Shown here: positions 11,901 through 19,998 of the stretch, in pieces
Position numbering within the stretch: position 1 is the stretch's first letter
How the letters are laid out: the number at the start of each line of letters is the position of its first letter
Assembly: GCA_948474755.1 (NCBI GenBank)
Contig: CAOLHI010000656.1
Coordinates: 186,001-250,000, forward strand
DNA: 64,000 nucleotides
Direction: 5' to 3'
Source of the DNA: Ctenosaura bakeri
Lineage: Eukaryota > Chordata > Lepidosauria > Squamata > Iguanidae
The notes under the pieces: generated by a model
The model's database searches: none
Told to the model about the DNA's origin: nothing
The model's input: the letters and a program-made list of their open reading frames with translations, nothing else
Made by a program: the position numbers and the translations under genes

Positions 11901-14900
11901 AGAACAGTTAAGATCTAAGCAGCAATTAAATCAGTATGTGTGTAGCCAGAGTCATAGGTCCTTTTTGCACGTTACCTGTTCGCGCTGCTTGGTTGGGGTC
12001 CTCACGCAAGAAGGCTTGGAAGGAACGCTGCCGCTTCCCTGCTGCTTTGGCTCCGCAGCCCCTTCCTCCTTGCATGAGAACCCTGCCTCTTCCATTCGCA
12101 GTGCAGCCTGGGACCTTGCAGGCTGCACTGAGGAGAGGATGTGCGACTGGCCCGGCTCCCAAGGCACCACATGCCAGGTAAGTGCGCGCGGGGCCTGGGA
12201 GCATTCGGCTTTAAGCCGAAAATGAAAAGATGCGTGCCCGCTCTGCATCTGGCCCTTGAGCATCACATAAATGTGAGTGCGTCGTGCAGACCGCTCCTCA
12301 CATTTATGCAACGCTCAAGGGGCCCTGTCATTTCCAAAACACCATGCGAAAAGGTCCATAGTCAGAGTACAAAATATAGAAGAGTGGCAGTTAAAGGAGA
12401 ACAGTGTTCTCAGAGATAGAGTGACAATTGACACTGATTGACAGTTGAGGATCCTGGCCAGGATAGCCAAAGAAGTGGGGAAGAGAGAATGCTGCTGTAA
12501 TTTCCAACACGTGTAATATACATGCTTAAAGGGGTTTTGTGTGAAGTTTTTCTTTTCCTTTCTTCCAGCCTCTGTTGATTTAGCCATGTTTTACACTCAG
12601 TTCTTATTTTCTCTAGTGAAGTGAGCCACCCAAACTCTTTGGGAGATGCTGCGCCCCTTGGCCAGATAGATTCATATCCCATGCTTCCCGATGTGGATAT
12701 ACCAGATGTTTGCATGCAAAATGAGAATGTTCCAGTGTATGTGACAGATCTGGAGATGCTCCCAATCCAACCAATGTGAGTGCAGCAGTTGATAGATTGT
12801 GTGAATGTGTTAAAGAGCAACAAATATAGTGTGACCCATGGGCCTCAGGTGGCTCTCCAAGGCTGCCAGGGGCTCTTTGCACCTCCAGGCTAAAAAGAGG
12901 CCTTTCTTAAAACCAAGATTCAAATTGAAATTTAACTTCCTTTTTATTTCCTAGTTTTAAAAAGATTTCTTCTGGGCATTAAAACACTCTGGAAGGATCC
13001 AAAAAGCATGGTGAAATTAATCTTCCCACTCAGTAATAGGTGTGGGCTGGCATTTACCTGTATTCTACACATGCCACTCAGTGCCCATCTGGCCCGATTT
13101 CAATCTCTAATTTAAAAAAAAAAAGTCTCTTGCCCTTGTGAAAGCCAAAATCTGGAACAAAATGTACAGATACACTTCTGTCAAATTTCTTGGCAACAAA
13201 GAAGTCTCCCCCTGCCTTTCAGGCATCAAGGAAGGGGGAATGAATGGTTGGAGCCATTTTTAATTTGAGTTTCCTGCTTCTAAACCCACCGCTTTCAACA
13301 ATAATCTATATAAGTTCTCTTAGCTTAGTTGTAACTGTAAAATACAGTATGAAGGTTGAAATATTGTGCTAATTTTGCACAATTAGGATACAAATTAGCA
13401 TAATTTGAATAATTTACCTAATATGCAAATTATGTGCCCAGATTTAAGGAACTCCAATATAGCAGCCTTAGGTATGGGAAGCATTTTTATTTTTTAAAAA
13501 ATAATAAAATAATTTAAATAAAATAAAATAATAAAATAATTTAAAAAATAAAAATAATTTGGGGGGAACAGGTGCTGCCAATGCAGCCCTTTAAACTTTG
13601 GCTATTGCCCACACTTTATGGAAAAGCTTGTTATTGTTGTTGTTGTGTTCCTTCATGACATTTCCAACTTATGGAAACCTTACGGAGAACCTATCATGGG
13701 TTTTTCTGGAGCTGAGAGTGTTTGAGGTGCCCAAGATCACCAGCAGGCTTCTGTGGCTGAGTGGGAAATCAAACCCTGGTCTCCAAGGTTGTAATCCAAG
13801 ACTTAAACCACTGCATCACACTGGGTCTCCACGTAAAGGCTGGGGGGGGGGTTCCTCTTCTCAAGTGCCAGGAGTTTTCATAACCTCCAACATTTCCGAG
13901 ATGACTGTGGTCAAGATGGCAAAAATTAATGAGGAAGAACACACAAACTAGGAAAGACTGCAGCAGTCTGCTTTTGTCTGAGTCTAATGGGAAGGGCAAG
14001 ATTGCCTCCCTTCCTCTCCTCTGTGGCCATTTCTGCACTAGAGTGGAGGAGCGTTTCCCTGCGTTTTATAAGCGGTGTTTTTTACTTCAATGTTCTCCAA
14101 TTTTTATCAAAGAAAAGCAGAGAAAATCATTTGTAGCTTCCGCATGATAATTCCCCTGGAACTGTTATTACCCTCCCTCAGTCCACTCTGCCACAGGTGG
14201 TTGGTCAATTTAATGCCCACCTCTGTGGTGTGAATTGATGTAGCGCTTCCGCATGTAGGAAAAAACGCTGTGAACTGTTTTGGCTGATTTGCTTCGGAGT
14301 TTTTCCATTTTTACATTACATCGGTTTCACAACGATGTGAACTGCTTTAAGAGCTAAACACTTGCAGAACGAAGTACGACAGAATGACATCAAACTGGTT
14401 TGACGTGTGGATGTATTCGAGACACAGCGGCGCAACAGCGATGTTATCTCCTTTGTGCGGAAAGGGCCTCTCTCTGCTGACTTAAATGAGTGCAAACTAC
14501 TTTGCACTGCTAACTCAATCTGCAGCAAAGGGGAAAAGTGGGGAGAGGAGAGAGAAACTGATACATTTTAAAAGCAGCTGAAAAAGTGGGATGACAGAGG
14601 ATTAACTGGGATTTTCTCTGCCAAACTGGGACAGTTAGGGTTTCTGATCTGAGCTTCTCCTTCCTCTTACCATTCTGTTTGAGGGCTTGCTGTTGCTTTC
14701 TGCTACTCACTCTGGGAATGATAGTTTTGAAAGGGGGTAGGAAACCAGGGCCCTTTCCGCAACGCACTTTTTCATGGAGCTGGGATGTGGGGATCATGCG
14801 AGCAGCCTTCAGTGAGAGGCTCTTGTGTCCCGGTTCCTTCAGCTCTGCAGCTGCTGCCTGCTCACGCGAGAGCCCCTCCTCTTCCTTCCGCAGTGCAGCC

Positions 14901-16359
14901 TGGGAGTTTCCCAGGCTGCACTAGGGCAGGAAGCGTGAGTGCTGCAGCTCCGGAGCTCCGCACGCATGGCAAGTGCGCGCGGGGCCCTGGAACAATGCAT
15001 GATCGCACACCATTTTCGGCTCAAAGCTGAAAATGAAAAAGTGCATGAGCAGTGCCTGCCAGACCATGGAGCATCACGCGATTGTGAGTGTGTTGTGTGG
15101 ACCGCTCTTCACATTCGTGCGACGCTCGAGGGGCCCTTTCACATGGCAAATGCCGTGCGAAAAGGGCCCAGGACTAACAATCTCTTATCCATAATGTATT
15201 AGAATGAGGTTGGGCCACTGTCGGGATCTGGGAACCACATTCTCCCATCCCAGGAACATGGGGGCGGGGAGGACTATCCCACTATGCTCCCCCACCTCTG
15301 GATTTTTAAAACTTTTTGTTTTTGTTTTGCTAAAATAGGAGGTGAGTAGGAGACACATGGCAACAATTTTTGGTCTTCCTCAATTGCCTTAGTCCCGGGA
15401 GAGGCCTAATGCTAAACATGAAGTGATTTCTTTAGTTCCTGGTTAGTTCCAGGACTAAAATAGCTCCATGACTCCTTTTTTTCAAACTATTTTGGGGGAG
15501 TGCTAGGGTGCTCTGCGGGTCCAGAAAAGGGCCTTGGAAGCGGCATGCGATTCTTGATACATACTTTTCCCATAGTTGTATCAGAGTTTACAGATTTTAT
15601 TTGTTGGGGAGCCATGAAGACTTAAAAGTCTGGTTGCAACCTAATTTCTAGACAATGGCTCAGTGAGAAAAAATGTTGTTATGGTTGCTCTTAACAAAGT
15701 GAGCAAAAATTAACCTGTAGAGGGAATGAGTTGGAGAAAGAGGTAGAAGGGGCTTGATGTGGATTGTGTGGGTACTGATGATGTACCAAGGAAATTATGA
15801 GGTGGCATAGCAGTTATGAAGCTACATAAAAATATAAGAAGCTGCCTTATATTGTCAGACTGTGGGTCTGTTCAGCCATTGATGTCCACGCTGATTAACA
15901 AGCTGTCCCAGGTTTCTGGTCTCTCAAAGGTTGAACCCAGGAGCCTCTACGTGCAAAGCATAAGCTCTGCCACTGAGCTACAGTCACCTCTCAAATGCAG
16001 GAGAGTGAATGTGTTAAGGCCAGAACTTGGAAAAAAAATATTTGGATTACATCGCCCAGACATCCCCAGTGGTCATGCTGACTATAGTTTCTAGAAGTCC
16101 AAAACAGTAATTGTTATATGCCTTGGTTTAATTCTGGAAGCTTGTAGACAAAATTATCAAGAGGAAGATGAGAGGGCACATAAGGTGAAGGGGTAATCCT
16201 GCCTGTGTGATGAGGTGTTTCACCCAGCCTGTAGACTTGCATCCACCTGTCTTCTTCCATAGGATGCCTGAGATGATCTCCGCACCCTCTGAGGAAGAGC
16301 TGGCCCTGCTGTTACATTCTGAGCAAGATTGGAATCGCTATTCCCAGGATCCAGCATGA
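5799..16359 (+). CDS. STAT6: STAT6, 3' part of gene (six C-terminal coding exons)
   Basis: This is the C-terminal part of STAT6, the latent cytoplasmic transcription factor phosphorylated by JAKs after IL-4/IL-13 signalling. It dimerises through SH2-phosphotyrosine contacts and acts in the nucleus. Coding exons are 5799-5945, 6785-6839, 9109-9204, 10791-10868, 12617-12775 and 16263-16359. Each is bounded by AG and GT, and the phases agree through to a TGA at 16357-16359, giving 209 codons after a split glycine. The first exon reads VENIQPFTAKQLSFRSLAD, closely matching the end of the STAT6 SH2 domain. The second carries SSYLPAKLKITV, matching the segment around human Tyr641. The last carries an LxxLL motif. 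The transactivation part is shorter than my recollection of the human one. Upstream exons are not in the window. Tail-to-tail NAB2 supports the identity. Exon identity is well supported; expression is inferred. Confidence 0.93.
5946..6784 (+). other. STAT6 intron between SH2 and phosphotyrosine exons
   Basis: 839 bases, AT-rich. No repeat family recognised. Confidence 0.7.
6785..6839 (+). CDS. STAT6: STAT6 exon with activating tyrosine (Tyr641 equivalent)
   Basis: This short exon encodes APRKSSYLPAKLKITVD plus split codons at both ends. SSYLPAKLKITV lines up with mammalian GRGYVPATIKMTV, so its tyrosine is the residue phosphorylated by JAKs to form the SH2-mediated dimer. The donor is gtaagt at 6840. 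The acceptor is a tandem NAGNAG: AG ends at 6781 and at 6784. The coordinates use the downstream AG; the upstream one would add a single alanine and stay in frame. Confidence 0.9.
7478..7695 (+). repeat. 5S rRNA-derived SINE (SINE3 type)
   Basis: The head contains ggaagctaagcagagtc, ttagtaacttggatggg and aggtactgtaggct, which follow the 3' two-thirds of vertebrate 5S rRNA, including its internal promoter region. It is then joined to a tail with ggcaaaaccacctctgaat, aagaaaaccctatga and gtgacttgaag. It is not a working 5S gene: it has substitutions and lacks the start and a T-run terminator. Confidence 0.85.
8039..8326. repeat. Long inverted repeat (hairpin) in STAT6 intron
   Basis: The left arm 8039-8167 and right arm 8188-8326 are inverse copies: acaaagcaatcagcaaga against tcttgctgattgctttgt, and ccttctccctcc against ggagggagaagg. 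A 20-base loop between them is itself partly inverted (ttgtga, tcacaa). Arms differ by scattered substitutions and a small indel. Likely an old foldback DNA transposon, but its ends do not match the other families here. Confidence 0.8.
8538..8718. mobile_element. MITE family 1 (palindromic), copy A
   Basis: Nearly perfect inverted arms starting ggggcatttctacac and ending gtgtggaaatggcc, meeting at ggcggtcagcccc. Lies in the STAT6 intron. Confidence 0.88.
9109..9204 (+). CDS. STAT6: STAT6 exon, start of transactivation domain
   Basis: Acceptor ttttag at 9108 and donor gtaagt at 9205. In phase with its neighbours it reads SPSSFPAPSLQTQVNSMSNP and continues to SDPSY, rich in Ser and Pro as expected for the linker into the STAT6 transactivation domain. 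The split codon to the next exon gives Asp, so the junction reads SYD, as in the mammalian segment PSYDLGM. Confidence 0.82.
9205..10790 (+). other. STAT6 intron, nothing recognised
   Basis: Ordinary AT-rich intron. A T/A-rich low-complexity stretch lies at 10295-10345. No clear repeat family or exon. Confidence 0.6.
10791..10868 (+). CDS. STAT6: STAT6 exon, transactivation domain
   Basis: Acceptor ttgccacag at 10790 and donor gtaaga at 10869. It encodes RSVMITPSRHMSPPGHTVYG and then SPQLQ, with split codons at both ends. It is Pro/Ser/Met rich and poorly conserved, as is usual for this part of STAT6. It is supported by splice sites and phase continuity more than by residue identity. Confidence 0.78.
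11553..11645 (+). repeat. SINE tail fragment
   Basis: Carries tcaggatgacttaccttacagag and gaagaaccatgtatacaaccttga, the same 3' module as the SINE at 42274. Confidence 0.55.
11957..12357 (+). mobile_element. MITE family 2, copy b
   Basis: Ends GGTCCTTTTTGCAC and GCGAAAAGGTCC, flanked by ATA at 11954-11956 and 12358-12360. CpG-rich 401-bp interior with the hairpin cggctttaagccg. Lies in a STAT6 intron; no coding capacity. Confidence 0.85.
12617..12775 (+). CDS. STAT6: STAT6 exon, transactivation domain
   Basis: Acceptor ttctctag at 12616 and donor gtgag at 12776. It encodes 52 full residues from EVSHPNSLGDAAPLGQ to LEMLPIQP. The composition is acidic and hydrophobic, with many Asp, Met and Pro, fitting the acidic activation domain. 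The phase (1 base in, 2 bases out) joins to both neighbouring exons without a stop. Confidence 0.82.
12776..13625 (+). other. STAT6 intron, AT-rich, no recognised element
   Basis: Contains an A/T-only low-complexity tract at 13484-13560 (aataaaataattt units). Nothing else recognised. Confidence 0.6.
13626..13832 (-). repeat. tRNA-derived SINE (minus)
   Basis: The + strand shows the tail complement (ttgttgttgttgtgttcctt, tttccaacttatgg), then ggctgagtgggaaatcaaaccctgg, the complement of the box-B region, then the 5' end near 13830. Confidence 0.85.
13880..14650. repeat. Unclassified dispersed repeat, split by MITE family 4
   Basis: 13880-14024 (gactgtggtcaagatggc, cttttgtctgag) and 14469-14650 (aaactgatacattttaaaagc) both match the uninterrupted copy at 60925-61190. 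The family is not known to me. Confidence 0.65.
14025..14468. mobile_element. MITE family 4 (GGCCATTTCTGCAC ends)
   Basis: Left end GGCCATTTCTGCACTAG; right end TTTGTGCGGAAAGGGCC, inverse of each other over the first 14-15 bases. The interior is unlike families 1-3. It splits a dispersed repeat whose intact sister copy lies at about 60925, so the boundaries are supported. No exact target duplication was seen. Confidence 0.7.
14749..15168 (+). mobile_element. MITE family 2, copy c
   Basis: Ends GGCCCTTTCCGCAACGC and GTGCGAAAAGGGCC, flanked by CAG at 14746-14748 and 15169-15171. 420 bp, CpG-rich; interior closely related to the copy at 11957. Confidence 0.87.
15822..16010 (-). repeat. tRNA-derived SINE (minus), second type
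   Basis: On -, the head reads TAGCTCAGTGGCAGAGC (box A-like), then GGTTCAACC (box B-like), like an elongator tRNA. The body ends on the + side with ataagaagctgccttatattg. It is distinct from the other SINEs here. Confidence 0.75.
16263..16359 (+). CDS. STAT6: STAT6 terminal coding exon with LxxLL motif
   Basis: Acceptor ttccatag at 16262, stop TGA at 16357-16359. It encodes MPEMISAPSEEELALLLHSE and then QDWNRYSQDPA. LALLL inside an acidic helix fits an LxxLL motif, placed as in mammalian STAT6, where a C-terminal LxxLL (LTKLL) binds the PAS-B domain of NCoA1. The tail after the motif is much shorter than in mammals. Confidence 0.86.
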
Positions 16360-17330
16360 CCCAACACACATTTGTATGCTTTACATCTAGTACTTTGTAG
16401 GGACTTTCGCGGATGGCAAAATGGCCAAGAATGAACACACCGACTACAGGAGTGGTTGTTGCTCCCAAATTCTTATAGGGTACAGAACACTCCTCCCATT
16501 GCTTTGCCCTTACGCCCTTCTCTGTATCAGAACTCTCAGCTCTTCTCTTGACTCAAGAGCAGTTTGGATTCTTTGCTGGATCACTGATAGAACGTTTGGC
16601 TCTGCAAGTTTCTTTGCTGCTTTGGTGCTATTCTGCCTTGGGCAGAGGGCACTGTGGCCTACCTTGTTTTATGGTTTGTGCTACTTCCAAACTCTTGGAG
16701 TGGATGGGTTTCCTGTTGTAAAATTTTGAACTTTTATCATTACTGCCTACAGCCCAGCTAGAGAGCATGAAGATTCAGATGCTCCCTTGCATAGCTAATT
16801 TAACGGGCAGATTGGTTGGGCTGCTGGAAAAGCGAAGCATGTGGAATTGCTCCTTTTTGCTCTTCTCTGCTGTTTGTCTCCTTCAGAAAAAGGGACACCA
16901 TATTCCCTTATGGAATTAAAATCCACAAATCCTTCTCTCAGCCCCTCATCAAACCTTATGGGTCTGTGCCTATCACTAAGCAGAGCTTCCTCAGTATAGG
17001 GGTAACGGTGGTGAGGAAGTGTCACTGAAGTGCCGAGATGCCAAAACAAAAACCTGTCTTTCCTAAGCTGGCCTGCTGCCCTTTCCCTGTGGGAGAGGAT
17101 GCTGTATCAGAAGTAAGGCTCCATTGGCTTCTAAAGAAGCAGTGGGGACGGGACAACAGCTTGTCCTTTGCTTTAGGCAGTAAAATATGGTGGGCTAGCC
17201 CTCTAAGCCTGCATGTCTTCCTGACAGCGTGGAGTTCCTATCAAGCCCATCTTCCAGAATAATCCATTTCCAAAGCAGTGGCTGGCGAGATCCAGCTGGA
17301 AGAAAATAAAGCTATTCCTCTTGTCCTGGG
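16360..17330 (+). other. STAT6: STAT6 3' untranslated region (predicted)
   Basis: The region runs from the stop codon to the first good poly(A) signal. No repeat is recognised in most of it, and it is unusually free of insertions compared with the flanking introns, as expected for transcribed exon. The end is inferred from AATAAA at 17305 followed by a T/G-rich stretch. Confidence 0.6.
17305..17310 (+). terminator. Candidate STAT6 poly(A) signal AATAAA
   Basis: AATAAA on the + strand, followed within 30-50 bases by the GT/T-rich run gtcttgtcttttc, a plausible downstream element. It lies 946 bases after the STAT6 stop. A second AATAAA at 17710-17715 would extend STAT6 past the NAB2 end and make the two transcripts overlap. 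Confidence 0.6.
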
Positions 17331-17494
17331 GAAATGTGACAGTCTTGTCTTTTCTTATACCACCAGCTAACACATTTTCCAGCCATTCCTGTTTGCATAC
17401 ATGCTGTACAAGTTCTAATGCCATTTGCCAGGGTCTCTTCTTTCCACCTCATAGCCGGCAAAGGTGCAATTTAAAGTAAGCCATAAAATAAGAC

Positions 17495-17500
17495 TTTATT
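17495..17500 (-). terminator. Candidate NAB2 poly(A) signal AATAAA (minus strand)
   Basis: TTTATT on the + strand is AATAAA on -, in the context GGAATAAAGTC. Another - strand AATAAA lies at 17630-17625. Both are about 2.3-2.4 kb beyond the NAB2 stop. I saw no AATAAA closer to the stop on the - strand, though this was read by eye. Confidence 0.5.
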
Positions 17501-19239
17501 CCAAAATAACAAAATAAATAATCTACTGTACACATTACAAAGGAAAGGGTGGTCATTTTTCTATATAAAGACACCAACATTCTATGGGAGAGGGTGGGGA
17601 CTAGAACAAATAGCGAGTGAGCATTTTATTTTGCCTCAGCAAGATTTCAAGACTTCCCTGGGACCCATCTGTGTTTTGTACCTGTGTTTTTCAAACAATA
17701 TTTTTCTTCAATAAAATTTGCTCCCAGACTGCTCCTGCGGTGGCAGATTTCGGGGTTTAAGTTATTGCTGCTGCTTCTGGCTCCCAGTCTGAAAGGTGAT
17801 GCTTAGATCACCTTCCTGTATGAATGGGAATGGAGGTGAGATATGGAAGGTATTTCCATTCTCCAGGCTGGCCCAGCCTGACAGATAGCTGAAATGATAG
17901 GCAACTTGGAAACCTTTTGGAAGGGAAACGCAGTTTAATCTCCTGCCCTCGGAGCTTTAGGACAGTGAGGATTGGGATAGGCACTCCTCTTTTCTCATTA
18001 AGTTTTCTCAGCTTCCATGCCTTTCCTTCCATTATTCGAGTGTTGAACAGGGGGAGGAGGATGCTGTCAAGACAGCCCATAAAAGTAAACCTACCTCACA
18101 CCTGGCATAGAACTTAATACAAGATAGTCACTGTAAGGCTTAACATTTGCTTTGAGCGGCTATATTGTTTCAGCTGCCCCTGATTTCCTTAAAAGGGCAT
18201 CACACCCAACTATTTTTGCCTGAGAAGTGATTCACACCAGCAATGTTTGTACTGTTTCCCATTCAAAGATTGTGGGCGAAGTAGCAGTAATGTACCACTC
18301 AAATTTTCAGCAGCAATTGAATATCAGGGCACTTTTTAAAGTGGAAACTTTGAACTCATACGAGCAATTTCACCAGTAAACCATCAGCATGAATGTTTGG
18401 GCTACTCTTTCTGTACTTTGCATATGGGCTGCCCTTTTGCCACTGCAGTGGAGAGCCAACTCCTTGTCTCTATGCAACTGCTTTAAAATGGAAGCTCTGC
18501 ACAGCAACATCTCTTTGTGTATATAGCTAAAGAGGCAATGCTGGTGTTGGGTCAACTCTCTCCACACCTCTTGTTCTGGGAGTACTTGATTCTTCACCAT
18601 TGCTCTATTTCTGCTAGCATTGAAGCAGTGAAAAAAACCAGCCCCAGAAATGTGAGTGGAGGGCAGAGGTAGGGAAAAAAGAAATGGCTATAGTGGAAGG
18701 ATGAGACCGGTATTCCTTCTGACTCTCTCAACCAGAGAGTAGCCCTTTATCTTTCTGTCACTTCCTTGGATCATCTATAGATCACATAGAGTGGGCCAGA
18801 GGAAGGTTGACAGGTCAAATGCCTCTGAAGTCCATTTGAATTCCTGCATCTCTACAGTTTCTGTAAATTCTCAAAAAAATCTGCTGCTAGAATGCAGCTG
18901 GGCAGGGACAGAAAAAGTAATAGCAGCATGCCTACAAACAAATTGTGGCAATTAATAAAATAAAATTTGGGAGTTAAGACTGGGCACAAAATTCTAGGAA
19001 TAGACTCTGTGGAGCAGTCATGGAAGCAAAATACCTTAAAGCATTCAAAACAGGGCTGAACAGTTAATCAGTACTATGTTAATTGGTATTACTGGTGACT
19101 AAACACAGTATAACATCAAGACCAAGGGGAAATGGTGTGTTAGAATTGGTAGTGGTCTTGTCTATGAAATCTACAGCACAAAGTGGCACAACCAAATGTG
19201 AAGACATTAGACGTGTTACTAGATGGCCTATGCATATGC

Positions 19240-19276
19240 AAGGGGGGGAGGGAGAGAGAGAAAGAGAGAGAGAAGG
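19240..19276. repeat. GA/GGGA purine-rich simple repeat
   Basis: A run of g and a, with units such as gggagggagagagagaaag, inside the proposed NAB2 3'UTR; it is a pyrimidine tract in the NAB2 sense. Confidence 0.85.
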
Positions 19277-19897
19277 GCAATGGAAAGGATGTTTTATGTA
19301 CATGTATGGGAGGCATGTATGAGTCAAATCATGGTTGTAAGAAATGGGTGTGGGGAGCATTTGGGAACAAGACTGGTGTATGTAGCTGAGAAACTGAATA
19401 CCTTACTGTAAAAGAATGTATTTATGTGCTTTTTTAAAAAAATGGCTATGCGTACACCACAGTCCCTGGCTCCACCTAAGGGAAAAGGCTGTGTGTGAGA
19501 CTGACCTTCTAGTAGCCCCATGCAGGGCCAAACCAGCTGGAGATTTGGACTCCCTGAGCTCATGGCTATCAGCTGTAGCCAGGATGCCCCCTTCTCATAG
19601 AGTTAATAAGGTGACAGGCTTCTGACAATGATGTATTTTCCCTGTCTATATAGTCCTACTTTATGCTTTGGGGGCACACAGGCATGTTCTCCATTTTGTG
19701 AAGAGAACTAGGAGTGGGTAATGGTGTGTTGTGTTAATATATGGTAGCTCTCCTTCAGTTAAAAGGAAGCCAAGCATATGCCTCCTTGTGGTGATGCGGA
19801 GGGTTGCACCCTTCTCCCCTGCAAGAGTCTCTTCAGTCTGCAGAGATGGATGTTGGCACATTATTGCTTGGTGACTGAGCGGTGAGTCACCTGCCAT

Positions 19898-19998
19898 TCA
19901 TGGCCGAGTGGTCTCTGGTTCCACCTTAACGCTGTTCCTTCTAGCTTCAGGCTGTGCTGCTGGAGGCTGACACCGCTCAGAAAGGTTTTCTCCAAACT
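19898..19998 (-). CDS. NAB2: NAB2 exon 7: C-terminus with SUMO-type motif
   Basis: Acceptor catttcag before 19998; stop TGA at 19900-19898. It encodes [20 protein letters not shown] and then [18 protein letters not shown] fits the psi-K-x-E SUMOylation consensus at the position of the mammalian RRSSVKVEAE tail. Confidence 0.93.

Larger units (their letters stand above)
17480..19897 (-). other. NAB2: NAB2 3' untranslated region (predicted)
   Basis: From the NAB2 stop to the proposed poly(A) signal, about 2.4 kb. It contains a purine-rich simple repeat at 19240-19275 and no recognised transposon. The absence of MITEs and SINEs over more than 2 kb, against dense insertion in the introns, supports exonic status. 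The length is inferred. Confidence 0.5.

Noticed and set aside
15822..16010. tRNA gene on -
   Set aside because: Box-like motifs are present, but the arms do not pair as a cloverleaf and it continues into a SINE body.
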